A DNA stretch of 64,000 nucleotides. Origin: VBDM01 sp964430565. Lineage in GTDB: Bacteria > Pseudomonadota > Gammaproteobacteria > Burkholderiales > SG8-39. Position numbers and translations under genes: made by a program. A model generated the notes under the pieces. That model made no database searches and was not told the DNA's origin. It saw only the letters and a program-made list of their open reading frames with translations. The DNA is taken from the NCBI GenBank assembly GCA_964430565.1, contig CAYSFD010000028.1, positions 62,001 to 126,000 of the forward strand. The letters are read 5' to 3'. The stretch's first letter is position 1, and each line of letters starts with the position of its first letter. This document shows, piece by piece, positions 25,676-34,736 of the stretch.

Positions 25676-27583
25676 ATGATCAAGACCCGGTTTCCTCCCG
25701 AGCGCGACCCCGAGCAGGTGGCGCGGATGCACCAGTTCCTGCTGGCGTCCATCACCTACATGATTTCCGTTCCCTTGCTCGTGCTCGCCAACTGGTTCGG
25801 CCTGATCACGTTGTCGTCGGTCATCGCGCTCGGCGTCGTCATGGCGGTCATCACCGCAGTGTTTTATCTCGTGTTCCGCAGCGGCTTCAACTTGCGCTTC
25901 AGCGATCCCAGCCTGACCTGGCAGCAGATCCTCGTCTCCAACACCGTGCTGATGGCAGTCGTGTTCAGCCTCAACCAAGGGCGCGCGTTTGCACTCATCA
26001 TGTGTCTTGTCGTGCTCCTGTTCGGCGCTTTCCGCTTCGATACCCGCGAGTTCGTCCGGGTCACGCTGATGATTCTTGCGGGCTACGCGCTGGTGATCAA
26101 CCTGCTGATGTTCCTGAAGCCGGAGACCGTCAACGTCTACGTCGAATGGTTCCAGTGGGCGGGGATGGCGGCGTTTCTTCCATTTTTTGGCGTGGTCGGG
26201 GGCAAAATCAGCGAACTGCGCCTGCGGCTGTACCGCAGCAACGAGGAGCTGAGCACGGCGCTGACCTCGGTGCGGCGGATGGCCACGCACGACCACCTTA
26301 CCGGGCTGCCCAACCGCGTTCTGTTCAACGAGGAGTTGCAGCACGCGCTTGCCAAGGTCGAGCGGCACCGGCGGCCGGCGGCGCTTTTCATGCTCGACCT
26401 CGACCGCTTCAAGGTGATCAACGATACGCTCGGTCACCAGTTCGGCGACCGGGTGCTGCAAGAAGCCGCCAAACGCTTCCTTAGCTGCGTGCGTGATAGC
26501 GACATCCTGGCGCGTGTGGGCGGCGACGAGTTCGTGGTTCTGCTGGAAGAGTTCGGCGAGGAAGCCAATCTCACTGAGGTCGCGCGCAAGCTGCTCGCCG
26601 CTGCCGCCGCACTCGGCTCGATCGACGGGCGCGAGATCGGCCTGTCGGTGAGCATCGGCATTTGCTCGGCCCCGGCCGATGGGCGCGATGCGAAGACCCT
26701 GTTCACCAACGCCGACATCGCCATGTACCGCGCCAAGGAACTGGGCCGCAACAACTACTGCTTCTATTCCGCAGAAATGCACACCTACACGCTGGAGAAG
26801 CTGGCGCTGGAGGCCGGATTGCGGCACGCGCTGGAGCGCGGCGAGTTTCGCATCCACTACCAGCCCAAGATCGACATGGAGAGCGGCGCGATCACCGGGG
26901 TCGAAGCGCTGCTGCGCTGGCAGCATCCCGAGCGTGGCCTCGTCGGGCCGGATAAATTCATACCGCTTGCGGAGGCTACCGGACTGATCGTGCCGATCGG
27001 CCTGTGGACGCTGCGCGAAGCGTGCGAGCGCGGCAAGGCCTGGCAAAACCTCGGGCTGCAGCGATTTCCGATCGCCGTCAACCTGTCGGCGACCCAGTTT
27101 CGCCAGGAGGATCTCGTGCCCCAGCTCGCCGAGATCCTCAAATCCACCGGATTCGATCCGACGTACCTGGAGCTGGAGATCACCGAGAGCGTGGTGATGC
27201 AGGACCCGGACAAGGTCGTGATCAAACTGGAAGAACTGCGCGGGATGGGCGTTCGTCTCGCCATCGACGATTTCGGCACCGGATACTCCTCGCTCGGATA
27301 TCTGAAGCGTTTCCCGATCAACAACCTGAAAGTGGACAAAAGCTTTGTGCGCGACCTCGCGCACTCGAGCGACGACGTGGCCATCACACGGGCGGTCATC
27401 GCCATGGCCCACAGCCTGGGCATGAACGTGATCGCCGAAGGCGTCGAGTTGAAGGAACAGTTCGACGTGCTGCGCAAGGAGGGCTGCGACGAGTTCCAGG
27501 GCTGGCTGTGCCGTCCCGCGCTTGCGGAAGAAGACCTGCTGAACTTCATCCGGGAAAGCGCCACGAGCCCGGCGCCGCACTAG
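25676..27583 (+). CDS. Membrane GGDEF-EAL c-di-GMP enzyme
   Basis: A 635-residue protein. The start at 25676 (MIKTRFPPERD) is preferred over a TTG 54 bases upstream. The N-terminal 200 residues hold about six hydrophobic segments (a membrane sensor of no named type). Then follows GGDEF (GGDEF intact, with an RDSD inhibitory-site motif five residues before it). The EAL domain is intact too (EALLRW, NLSATQF, DDFGTGYSS, AEGVE). Both cyclase and phosphodiesterase residues are present, so activity in either direction is possible. It lies divergent from the degenerate EAL gene; control of the nearby fimbriae is a tempting but unproven link. Confidence 0.92.
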   Translation: MIKTRFPPERDPEQVARMHQFLLASITYMISVPLLVLANWFGLITLSSVIALGVVMAVITAVFYLVFRSGFNLRFSDPSLTWQQILVSNTVLMAVVFSLNQGRAFALIMCLVVLLFGAFRFDTREFVRVTLMILAGYALVINLLMFLKPETVNVYVEWFQWAGMAAFLPFFGVVGGKISELRLRLYRSNEELSTALTSVRRMATHDHLTGLPNRVLFNEELQHALAKVERHRRPAALFMLDLDRFKVINDTLGHQFGDRVLQEAAKRFLSCVRDSDILARVGGDEFVVLLEEFGEEANLTEVARKLLAAAAALGSIDGREIGLSVSIGICSAPADGRDAKTLFTNADIAMYRAKELGRNNYCFYSAEMHTYTLEKLALEAGLRHALERGEFRIHYQPKIDMESGAITGVEALLRWQHPERGLVGPDKFIPLAEATGLIVPIGLWTLREACERGKAWQNLGLQRFPIAVNLSATQFRQEDLVPQLAEILKSTGFDPTYLELEITESVVMQDPDKVVIKLEELRGMGVRLAIDDFGTGYSSLGYLKRFPINNLKVDKSFVRDLAHSSDDVAITRAVIAMAHSLGMNVIAEGVELKEQFDVLRKEGCDEFQGWLCRPALAEEDLLNFIRESATSPAPH

Positions 27584-27658
27584 ATCTCAGCGTTCCGTTC
27601 CGATGACCGTGTGCGGGGCAATAGCGTAGACTTGCGGGCGGGGTCGGGAGAAAGACCG

Positions 27659-28549
27659 ATGAAATCGCCTTGCGCCGCGCTGCTAGGAATGGCGGGTCTT
27701 TTTGCCGGGGTCGATGCGTCCGCCGACGCCGACGAGGATATCTTCGAAGCGAGGTGCGGCCTTTGCCACGCCAGCGGCGCAGCAGGTGCGCCGAGAATAG
27801 GCAACCGGGCCGACTGGGAGCCGCGTGTCACGCAGGGCAGGGTTGCGCTGCACGAGACTGCGCTGAAAGGCAAGCCGGATACGGCGATGAAGGCAAAGGG
27901 CGGCTTCCGGGACCTCTCCAACTCCGATGTCAGGGCCGCCGTGGACTACATGCTCAAGAAGGCCGGATTCGATCCGAGCAAGCTTCCACCGCCGAAGGCC
28001 GTAGTGGTCGCGAAAGTGGAGGCCCCCGCCCCGAGCCCGCCTCCGGCGGGTGTTGCCCAGACAATAGCCGAGATCAACCCGGGCGGGCTTCCTGCGGCGT
28101 TGCCGCCGAAGGTCATCGAAGTCGCGAAGGCCGAGGCGGCCGCTTCAACGGCGCTTGCGACGGACATCACCCCAACAGGAACAGAGCTCGACCCGGGCGA
28201 GCATCCCGGGGCTTTACCGCCCAAGGCGATCGAAGTCGCAAAGGCGGAAGCATCCGCCGCGAAGGCGCCTCCGGTGGACATCGACGACCGGACAATCACC
28301 GAGGCCATCGCCGAAGCCCTGCGCCGGGAAGTTGCGCCGCCCGGCGCATGGATCGAAACTCACGAGGGCGCGGCGACGGTGGGGCGCTCCGGCATCATGG
28401 TCGAGACCCGGATGGGCGTGGTGATCCTGGACGGGGTGGTGGAAAACGCGGACATTATGAAGCGGGCCGAGGCCATCGCGAAGGCCATCGATGGAGTGAA
28501 AAGAGTCGAAAACAAGCTCATCCCGGCGTCGATTGTCGAATGGGACTGA
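27659..28549 (+). CDS. Exported cytochrome c (CxxCH) fused to a BON domain
   Basis: A 296-residue exported protein. A signal peptide is followed by a cytochrome c5-like haem domain (CGLCHASGAAGAPRIGN, haem-binding CxxCH near residue 34). Then comes a proline/alanine-rich linker with three imperfect repeats of the type LPPKxIEVAKAEA (about residues 104-205). The C-terminal BON-like domain (about 215-295) has TRMGVVILDGVVENADIMKRAEAIA and VKRVENKL. BON domains bind membranes or outer-membrane partners, so I infer an electron carrier tethered at the envelope. The pairing with this linker is unusual. Confidence 0.75.
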   Translation: MKSPCAALLGMAGLFAGVDASADADEDIFEARCGLCHASGAAGAPRIGNRADWEPRVTQGRVALHETALKGKPDTAMKAKGGFRDLSNSDVRAAVDYMLKKAGFDPSKLPPPKAVVVAKVEAPAPSPPPAGVAQTIAEINPGGLPAALPPKVIEVAKAEAAASTALATDITPTGTELDPGEHPGALPPKAIEVAKAEASAAKAPPVDIDDRTITEAIAEALRREVAPPGAWIETHEGAATVGRSGIMVETRMGVVILDGVVENADIMKRAEAIAKAIDGVKRVENKLIPASIVEWD

Positions 28550-28553
28550 TTCC

Positions 28554-28988
28554 GTGCGTCAAGTGAGAAGGAGCCTGCATGCGCGAAACATCGCGTGCGC
28601 CGCCGCGGGTCTGCTCCTCGGGCTCTTCGCAACGCTCGCGCTGGGACAGACTTATCCAAACCGAGCGATCCGGCTCATCGTCGACACCTCCCCCGGCGGG
28701 CTCACCGACATACTCGGGCGCATGGCCGCCGAGGGTCTGACCCAGCAGTTCGGCCGGCAGATCTTAGTCGAGAACAAGGCGGGCGCCGCGGGCAACGTGG
28801 CCGTCGAATTCCTGATGAAATCCCCGGCCGACGGCTACACCCTGTTGATCGCCGCGGGCGGGAACCTCGTCGTCAAGCCTTTCCTAGAGCGCTCGCTGCC
28901 TTTCGAGCAGGGCGATCTCCAAGGCCGAGGCCATTTCGAGCGCGGCTTCCGGCACCAGCGCCCGGATGCGAAGAAAGGTCTCGCATGA
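28554..28988 (+). pseudogene. Truncated Bug/TctC-type solute receptor
   Basis: From the GTG at 28554 the product has a signal peptide and the first third of a tripartite tricarboxylate (Bug) receptor: YPNRAIRLIVDTSPGGLTD, LVENKAGAAGNVAVE, SPADGYTLL. After about residue 122 (SLPFE) the similarity stops abruptly, the sequence becomes unrelated and the frame ends; the family is about 320 residues. An intact member lies at 33012. The frame runs three bases into the following oxidoreductase gene region. Confidence 0.75.
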
Positions 28989-29974
28989 GGGCGGCGTACT
29001 ACGAACGAAAAGGCCCCGCGTCGAAAGTCCTGGTGCTCGGCAACGTCCCCGACCCCGATCCGGCGCCCGGCGAAGTGCGCGTGAAAGTGCATTTCTCAGG
29101 GATCAATCCGACCGACACGAAATTGCGCGGCGGCTGGGACGGCAGCATGGAGATGCCGTTCCCGCGCGTGATTCCTCACCAGGACGGCGCGGGCGAGATC
29201 GACAAGGTCGGCGCGGGTGTCCCCCAGGCGAGAGTGGGCGAGCGCGTCTGGATCTACGAGGCGCAGCGCGGCCGCGCCTTCGGCACTGCGGCCGAATACG
29301 TCACGGTCCCGGCCGAGAACGCGGTGAGGCTTCCGCAGGGGGTAAGCTTCGAGACCGGCGCCTGCGTAGGCATCGCGGGGATGACTGCGCACCGCTGCCT
29401 GTTTCAGGACGGCGGAATTCAGGGACAGACGGTGCTCGTGGCGGGCGGTGGCGGCGCGGTCGGTCACGCCGCGATCCAACTCGCCAAGTGGGGCGGCGCG
29501 CGGGTCGCTGCGACGGTGAGCCGGCCCGAGCAGGAGAAAATCGCGCGCGAGGCGGGCGCCGACCTTGTCGTCAACCGCAGGAGCGAGGACGTCGCCGCGA
29601 AACTCAAAGCGTTCACGGGAAGGACGGGAATCGACCGCGTGGTCGAAGTCGCCTTCGAGGCGAATCTGGATCTCAACCGCGCAGTGCTGAAAGCCAATGG
29701 CGTCATCTCCACGTACTCCTCGGGCGCGCCCGACAGCGCGCCGCGCATCCCGTTCACCGCGATCATGAGGCAGGGCATCACGGTGCATTTCATCCTCGTC
29801 TACGTGATGTCCCGCGAGGCGCACTGGGCTGCGGCGCGAGACATCAACGCGGCGCTGGAAGCCGGGCGCTACCGCCCGCATGTCGCGCGCACGTATCGCC
29901 TCGATCAGGTCGCCGAGGCGCACGACGCACAGGAAAGCGGCGCGACTGTCGGCAAGATCCTCATCGGTCTTTGA
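28985..29974 (+). CDS. Quinone oxidoreductase-type NADPH dehydrogenase (MDR superfamily)
   Basis: A 329-residue medium-chain reductase without zinc ligands. It begins MRAAYYERKGPASKVL, has the substrate-domain pattern SGINPTDTKLRGG and the nucleotide-binding loop VAGGGGAVGHAAIQLAKWGG. It ends GKILIGL. Quinone oxidoreductase-like MDR enzymes reduce quinones or enones with NADPH. It starts inside the last codons of the broken receptor, so its original upstream context has been lost. Confidence 0.88.
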   Translation: MRAAYYERKGPASKVLVLGNVPDPDPAPGEVRVKVHFSGINPTDTKLRGGWDGSMEMPFPRVIPHQDGAGEIDKVGAGVPQARVGERVWIYEAQRGRAFGTAAEYVTVPAENAVRLPQGVSFETGACVGIAGMTAHRCLFQDGGIQGQTVLVAGGGGAVGHAAIQLAKWGGARVAATVSRPEQEKIAREAGADLVVNRRSEDVAAKLKAFTGRTGIDRVVEVAFEANLDLNRAVLKANGVISTYSSGAPDSAPRIPFTAIMRQGITVHFILVYVMSREAHWAAARDINAALEAGRYRPHVARTYRLDQVAEAHDAQESGATVGKILIGL

Positions 29975-29991
29975 GACGCGTGGAATAAGAT

Positions 29992-31227
29992 ATGAACAGG
30001 CTGCGAGCCCATTTGGAAAAAGCGCGCGAGACTCTCAGGACCTGGCTCCGCGCCGCGGTCCCCTTCGCAAGCAGGCTGCGCCTTCACGCCACGAAAGCAC
30101 TTGCCGCCCTCAGGACCTGGATTGGGCAAGCGAGCAGGTTCAAGCTCGGCTTGGCGGTGCTCGGGGTGCTCTTCGCGCTGGGAATCGTCTTCGCGGCGGT
30201 CTTTTCGGAAACGCTGGTGCGCCACTACCGTGCGGTATTCGCCTCGGTCCCCGGGGTACCTCTTCCGGCAGAAATACGCCGAGCCGCCGCCGACAAGGCG
30301 AAACAACTTGCCGCGGCACTCGATGCGCGGATCGACAGGAAAGGAAGGCTTGCCGGCGATGCGTGGGTCTCCGCGCAAGTGCTCGTTGCGCTCAAGGAGA
30401 ACGACTCGATCCGGATCAACGTCAAATCGATCGAGCAGTATTTCCGCTCAATGGCGGGACCCGAGTGCGCCTGCTGGCGCCAGCTTCCGAGAGGAGAATT
30501 TCCCAATCACGTCGGCGTGACGTCCTGGGCCCTGTGGACCCTTGCAAGGTACGGGATTCCGGCGCACAAGAGCGAGCTCGAGTTTCTCCTCTCGACCCAG
30601 GACCGCGAGGGAGCGTGGCCGCTGTTCGCCGGCGCCCAGGGAGACAGATTTACATCGACCTATGGGACCGCGACCGCCATCCTCGCGCTGTACGAACAAT
30701 CGACTCTCGGGGCGAATCGCGCGCAGCGCAAGCGGCTCGCCGCCGCGGTGCGGGGCGGAGCGGATTGGCTCAAGGCAAGGGTCGCAGACGGCCGCGCTCG
30801 CTGGACCGACTACCCGAAGTGGCCGGAAGTAAGTCAGCGCGGCGAGTTCCTCGGTCTCTCGGGCTTCGTGCTTTTCGCGCTGCATCGCGTGGGGGCGCCT
30901 GAGCTCGCCGCGCTCGACCGCGACTGGCTTAACCAGCTTCCCCTCGAAGTGCCCGCAGCACGTGAAAGCGGGGCTTCGCGCAAGACCGTGCAGATCGGCA
31001 AGCGATCCTATCGGGACGATACGCGCTACACCGCGCTGCCGTGGGCGATTCTCGCGACCGCGGCCGCCTATCCCAACGCCTCGATTTCAGAAAAAGTCCG
31101 CGCCATGGAGTGGCTCGAGCGCGCCCTTGCGCCCGGAGCTTCGATCCACGCGCTTACCGGAAAAGAAAGGAACCTTACTATCGCGGCCGAAGCCCTGCTT
31201 GCGCTGAGAATCGGAGGCGAGAGGTGA
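29992..31227 (+). CDS. Membrane-anchored alpha-toroid (terpenoid cyclase/prenyltransferase-fold) protein
   Basis: A 411-residue protein. The first 50 residues are basic and amphipathic, then one transmembrane helix (LGLAVLGVLFALGIVFAAVF, about 53-72). The rest is periplasmic and made of helical repeats of the alpha/alpha-toroid type. Visible repeat cores are GVTSWALWTLARYGIP, TSTYGTATAILALYEQ and LSGFVLFALHRVGAPE, plus YTALPWAILATAAAY. The DxDD of squalene-hopene cyclase and the prenyltransferase zinc ligands are not visible, so catalysis is not assured. The stop overlaps the next gene (GTGA), suggesting a two-gene operon with the aldolase. I know no named family for this combination. Confidence 0.7.
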   Translation: MNRLRAHLEKARETLRTWLRAAVPFASRLRLHATKALAALRTWIGQASRFKLGLAVLGVLFALGIVFAAVFSETLVRHYRAVFASVPGVPLPAEIRRAAADKAKQLAAALDARIDRKGRLAGDAWVSAQVLVALKENDSIRINVKSIEQYFRSMAGPECACWRQLPRGEFPNHVGVTSWALWTLARYGIPAHKSELEFLLSTQDREGAWPLFAGAQGDRFTSTYGTATAILALYEQSTLGANRAQRKRLAAAVRGGADWLKARVADGRARWTDYPKWPEVSQRGEFLGLSGFVLFALHRVGAPELAALDRDWLNQLPLEVPAARESGASRKTVQIGKRSYRDDTRYTALPWAILATAAAYPNASISEKVRAMEWLERALAPGASIHALTGKERNLTIAAEALLALRIGGER

Positions 31228-31952
31228 GTGGCGCGGGAAGCAGTCGTCAGCTCGAGCGGGAATTGCGGCGCGACGTGGCGCTCGCCAACCGGATCATCGA
31301 GCGCTTCGGGCTCTCGAACGCATTCGGGCACGTGAGCGCCCGTATCCCGGGAACGAACACCTTCTGCTTTCCCACGCGGCGCAGCCCTGGGCTCGCGAGC
31401 GCGAACCGTATGCTCGTCCTCGACACCGAAGGCAAGATCCTCGCCGGGAAGGGGACGCCGAACAGCGAGTTGTGGATACACGCGCGCATCTACGCCGCGC
31501 GGCCCGATGTCGGCGGGGTGGTGCACGCCCATCCGCCGGCCTGCATTTGTCTCACGCAAGTCGGGCAGCCGCATCGCGTGGTGCACAACCAAGGCGGGGC
31601 GTTTCACGCCGGCGTGCCCGAATTCGAGCGCGTCGGCCTGATCCGCACGCGGGAGCTGGGGGATCTGCTTGCCCGGCGCCTTGGCGACGGAATCGCCGTC
31701 ATGATGCGCGGCCACGGCATCACTACCGCGCTTCCGGACGTGCGCACCGCCACCGTTGCCGCGTGCCAACTGGAGGAGAGCGCCGGCATGCAACTGCGAA
31801 TGCTCGCTGCCGCGGGCGGGGACCCCGCGCGAATTCGTGTCTACACCCGCGAGGAGGCCGAGAGCATGAGCGACCAGATCAGCCCAAGGGTGGTGGAACG
31901 CGCCTGGGAGTACTATTCCATCGCAACCGAAGGAAGGCCGCTCGGCGGATAG
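31224..31952 (+). CDS. Class II aldolase/adducin-family protein
   Basis: A 242-residue protein starting at a GTG that overlaps the previous stop (GTGA), with GGAGG in front. The family zinc ligands are visible: VVHAHPP (two histidines), and later MMRGHGITT (third histidine). It matches the L-fuculose-phosphate aldolase/adducin fold, and an acidic residue in the SNAFGHVSAR region also fits. The substrate is unknown; close relatives act on sugar phosphates or on hydroxy-keto acids. Confidence 0.85.
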   Translation: MSGAGSSRQLERELRRDVALANRIIERFGLSNAFGHVSARIPGTNTFCFPTRRSPGLASANRMLVLDTEGKILAGKGTPNSELWIHARIYAARPDVGGVVHAHPPACICLTQVGQPHRVVHNQGGAFHAGVPEFERVGLIRTRELGDLLARRLGDGIAVMMRGHGITTALPDVRTATVAACQLEESAGMQLRMLAAAGGDPARIRVYTREEAESMSDQISPRVVERAWEYYSIATEGRPLGG

Positions 31953-31972
31953 CTTGGAGGTCTGGAACGGGG

Positions 31973-32197
31973 TTAGTGCGATGGCGCTGTCCCCGCAGCC
32001 GCCGCTGCGGCGATGATCGCGGCTATCACGGCTGCGAGAGTCGTTCCAATCCCCGTCCCCGTCTCCGCCGTGGCCGCGGGAGCGCTTGCACCCTGCGACG
32101 CGCCCCCTGCTTGAGCGACCACGATCGGACCTTCTTGCGCGAAAGCATTGCTCCCGAAGGCGAACAGTATGACAAAAAGGACACGTGGCGTTTTCAT
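31973..32197 (-). CDS. Small exported Ala/Gly-rich protein
   Basis: A 74-residue product with a good signal peptide (MKTPRVLFVILFAFGSNAFAQ). A short low-complexity segment and one hydrophobic Ala/Ile stretch (LAAVIAAIIAAAAAAG) follow, ending GTAPSH. Small Ala/Gly/Thr-rich exported proteins of this kind occur in betaproteobacteria without known function. It is supported mainly by the signal peptide. Confidence 0.5.
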   Translation of the reverse strand: MKTPRVLFVILFAFGSNAFAQEGPIVVAQAGGASQGASAPAATAETGTGIGTTLAAVIAAIIAAAAAAGTAPSH

Positions 32198-32404
32198 CTG
32201 TTCTCTATTTCGTGGGCCGAAGACCTAGCTTCGTCGAATTATAGACTTGGTACCGTCGTTGCGCGAAGGAATGCTCGATTCGGTCATGCCTCTTGAAACT
32301 GAAGCGTGACCCTCGATTCTGCAGGGTCGACTCGGCGCGCCCGTGGTGCTCGACGTGCGCAGCGACGCCGCAAGCGGCCGCGCGCTGAGCCGGCCGTGCG
32401 GACT

Positions 32405-32845
32405 TCAGGCTCTTTGCGCCTTCAGCAGGTCGCGTATCTCCGCGAGCAGCGTCTCTTCTTTCGAGAGGGCGGGAGGTGCGGCGGGAGCGGTCTCTTTCGC
32501 CTTCATCACGAAGCCGAGAAACTTGACGATGAAGAGGTAGAGCGCGAACGCGACGATGACGAAGTTGACGAGTTCCCCAAGGAAAAGCCCGAAGGGAATT
32601 TCTTTCGCTCCGAACGCCATCTTCCAGCCGATGTAGCCCTGCTCGCCCGGCAGCAGCATTCCGATCAGAGGCATGAGGATGTGCTTCACCAGCGAATCGA
32701 CGATCTTGCCAAACGCGGCGCCGATGATCACGCCAACGGCGAGGTCGATGACGTTGCCCTTGAGGGCGAAGTTCTTGAATTCCTCGAGCAGCGAAAACGC
32801 CCTGCGCGCGGGATCGAGCGAGCCAATCGATTTGAGCGGGTCCAT
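32405..32845 (-). CDS. mscL: Large-conductance mechanosensitive channel MscL
   Basis: A 146-residue inner-membrane channel. The N-terminal amphipathic helix and first transmembrane segment read EFKNFALKGNVIDLAVGVIIGAAF (glycine-rich pore helix). A periplasmic loop, TM2 (LVNFVIVAFALYLFIVK) and a cytoplasmic helix ending EETLLAEIRDLLK follow. The length is standard. AGGAGAG precedes the ATG. It opens under membrane tension to release solutes on hypo-osmotic shock. Confidence 0.95.
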   Translation of the reverse strand: MDPLKSIGSLDPARRAFSLLEEFKNFALKGNVIDLAVGVIIGAAFGKIVDSLVKHILMPLIGMLLPGEQGYIGWKMAFGAKEIPFGLFLGELVNFVIVAFALYLFIVKFLGFVMKAKETAPAAPPALSKEETLLAEIRDLLKAQRA

Positions 32846-33011
32846 GAGTCTCTCCTGGGGGTTGAACGAAGGAACGAAGGACGGCGCGATCCGCGCCGCA
32901 AGGACTTATACCGCAACGGCGCGGCCTGTGGGAGGCCGTATCGGGTATTCCCCAGCTTACCCTGCCCCGGCCGCCGGAGTACGATGCGGTTCTGGCGAGG
33001 GAGGAATCCGA

Positions 33012-33983
33012 ATGCGGATACGGACTGGCAGGTCGCTCGCGCTTGCGCTGTGCGCGCTCGCGTCCTTCAACGCCCAGGCCCAGGATGCCTGGCCCGCGCG
33101 CACGATCAAGTTCGTCGTGCCCTCGTCGCCCTCGGGCGGCACCGACCTCTACGCGCGGCTGCTCGCTCAGGCGCTCGCCGAGCCCCTTAAGCAACAGATC
33201 GTCGTCGAGAACCGCCCCGGAGGCGCGGGCAACATCGGCGCGGTGGCGGTGGCGAAGGCCGCGCCCGACGGCTACACCTTTCTCGTCTCGGGAAACCCGT
33301 CGCTCGTCATCAACCCGGCGCTGTATAAGGATTTGCCCTACGACGCGGAGCGCGACTTTGCGCCGGTCGCGCGCGGCGTGGTGAACCCGCTGGTGCTCAG
33401 CGTGCTGCCCGAAGTACCGGCGCGCTCGGTCGTCGAACTCGTCGCTCTCGGCAAACGCGAGCCGGGGACGATTCCCTTCGCCTCAGCGGGCTCGACCACC
33501 GCGACCTACTTCGGTGTGCGCCTGCTCGAAGAGGCCTCGGGCGCGCGCTTCCTGCACGTGCCCTACAAAGGCGCGGGCCAGGCCTACCAGGGGCTGTTCA
33601 GCGGGCAGATCAAGTTCATGCTCGCCGACATGGGCACCGCGATCCCGCACATCCGCTCGGGGAAACTGGTGGCGCTCGCCGCCACCTATTCCACGCGGAT
33701 GCTGCCCGGCGTGCCCACCATGGCCGAGCTCGGCTACCCGGACAGCGATGTCAGCGCCGTGTTCAGCGTGGTCGCGCCGGCCGCGATCCCGCGGGGAATC
33801 GTCGAGCACATGAACGCGGCGATCAACCAGGCGATGAAGACGCCGTGGCTCGCGGCGAAGCTCGAGGAAGCGGTGTTCATCCCGGTGTTCGAGACGCCGG
33901 AGCAGTTCGCCGCGACCTTGAAGCGCGACCGCGAGAAGTGGGCGGCGATCGTGCGGCGGCTGGGGATCAAGGTGGAGCAGTAG
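33012..33983 (+). CDS. Bug/TctC-family periplasmic solute receptor
   Basis: A 323-residue exported receptor with a signal peptide ending AQAQ. It shows the full family pattern: WPARTIKFVVPSSPSGGTDL, VENRPGGAGNIGA, APDGYTFLV, FLHVPYKGAGQAY and LPGVPTMAELGYPD. The start at 33012 has GGAGG upstream. Bug receptors bind carboxylates or other small organic ions. The TctA/TctB membrane partners are not nearby. Confidence 0.9.
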   Translation: MRIRTGRSLALALCALASFNAQAQDAWPARTIKFVVPSSPSGGTDLYARLLAQALAEPLKQQIVVENRPGGAGNIGAVAVAKAAPDGYTFLVSGNPSLVINPALYKDLPYDAERDFAPVARGVVNPLVLSVLPEVPARSVVELVALGKREPGTIPFASAGSTTATYFGVRLLEEASGARFLHVPYKGAGQAYQGLFSGQIKFMLADMGTAIPHIRSGKLVALAATYSTRMLPGVPTMAELGYPDSDVSAVFSVVAPAAIPRGIVEHMNAAINQAMKTPWLAAKLEEAVFIPVFETPEQFAATLKRDREKWAAIVRRLGIKVEQ

Positions 33984-34036
33984 CCGCGCGCCGGGTTCCA
34001 TTTCGGGCGCTTGCGGGGCCGAATGACGGTGCAAGA

Positions 34037-34096
34037 TCTTTCCCCTCCTGCCTTCAGGAGGGGTGCCGCCGCAGGCGGCGGGGTGGTCCTGTCAGG
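34037..34096 (+). repeat. Palindromic intergenic repeat, copy D
   Basis: Two hairpins in a row (CCCCTCCTG/CAGGAGGGG, then GCCGCC/GGCGGC) followed by GGGGTGGT and CTGTCAGG. It matches 37587-37646 in 58 of 60 bases, same orientation, and shares its architecture with the repeats inside the helicase gene. Confidence 0.85.
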
Positions 34097-34174
34097 GTTT
34101 CCCGACTTACCTTGTCGGTAGCACGAGAGTAGGATGCCGTTGCCGGTTCCCAACTCGATCTCCGGGAGGACATT

Positions 34175-34735
34175 ATGCACGTCATGAAACGACGAGACTT
34201 CATGCGCGGCGCGGCGCTCGGTGCGCTCGCGTTCACGGTGGGCGGCGCGCAAGTGCTGCTGACCGCGCGAGCGGCCCGCGCCCAGGGCGTGCCGTTCCGT
34301 TTGCTCAAGGCCCACGAAGCCGACATCCTCGAGGCCCTGGGCGAGACGCTCGTTCCCGGCGCGCGCGCGGCGGGCATCGCGCATTTCATCGATCAGCAGC
34401 TCTCGGTTCCGCCGGAGGAGGCGCTGCTCGAAGCGCGCATTCTCAACGTCAGGCCGCCCTATGCAAACTTCTACCGGGCCGCGATCGGCGCGATCGACAA
34501 GGCGAGCCAGGCGCGCAGCGACCGCCGCTTCGCTCGGCTCAACACCGGCGAGCAGCACGAGTTCGTCAACCTGATGCGCCAGGGGAAGCTCGACGGCTGG
34601 CAGGGTCCGCCGGGGCCGTTCGTCTACCTGGTAACGCGCAGCGACGCCGTCGACGTGGTTTTCGGCACCATGGAAGGCTACGAGGCCCTCGGCATCCCCT
34701 ATATGCCGCACATCGTTCCCGAAAAGAGGTGGTGA
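34175..34735 (+). CDS. Tat-exported gluconate 2-dehydrogenase subunit 3-like protein
   Basis: A 186-residue protein with a twin-arginine signal (MKRRDFMRGAALGALAF, cleavage after ARAQ). The rest matches the small subunit of membrane-bound FAD dehydrogenases of the gluconate 2-dehydrogenase type. It precedes a GMC flavoprotein by one base. By family knowledge the Tat-signal subunit carries the folded flavoprotein partner across the membrane. The cytochrome c subunit usually found as third gene is absent here. Confidence 0.85.
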   Translation: MHVMKRRDFMRGAALGALAFTVGGAQVLLTARAARAQGVPFRLLKAHEADILEALGETLVPGARAAGIAHFIDQQLSVPPEEALLEARILNVRPPYANFYRAAIGAIDKASQARSDRRFARLNTGEQHEFVNLMRQGKLDGWQGPPGPFVYLVTRSDAVDVVFGTMEGYEALGIPYMPHIVPEKRW

Positions 34736-34736
34736 C

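Noticed and set aside
28925..28985. Minus-strand reading PEAALEMASALEIALLER in the tail of the broken receptor
   Set aside because: Possibly a fragment of another gene, but it is too short and no family is recognised.
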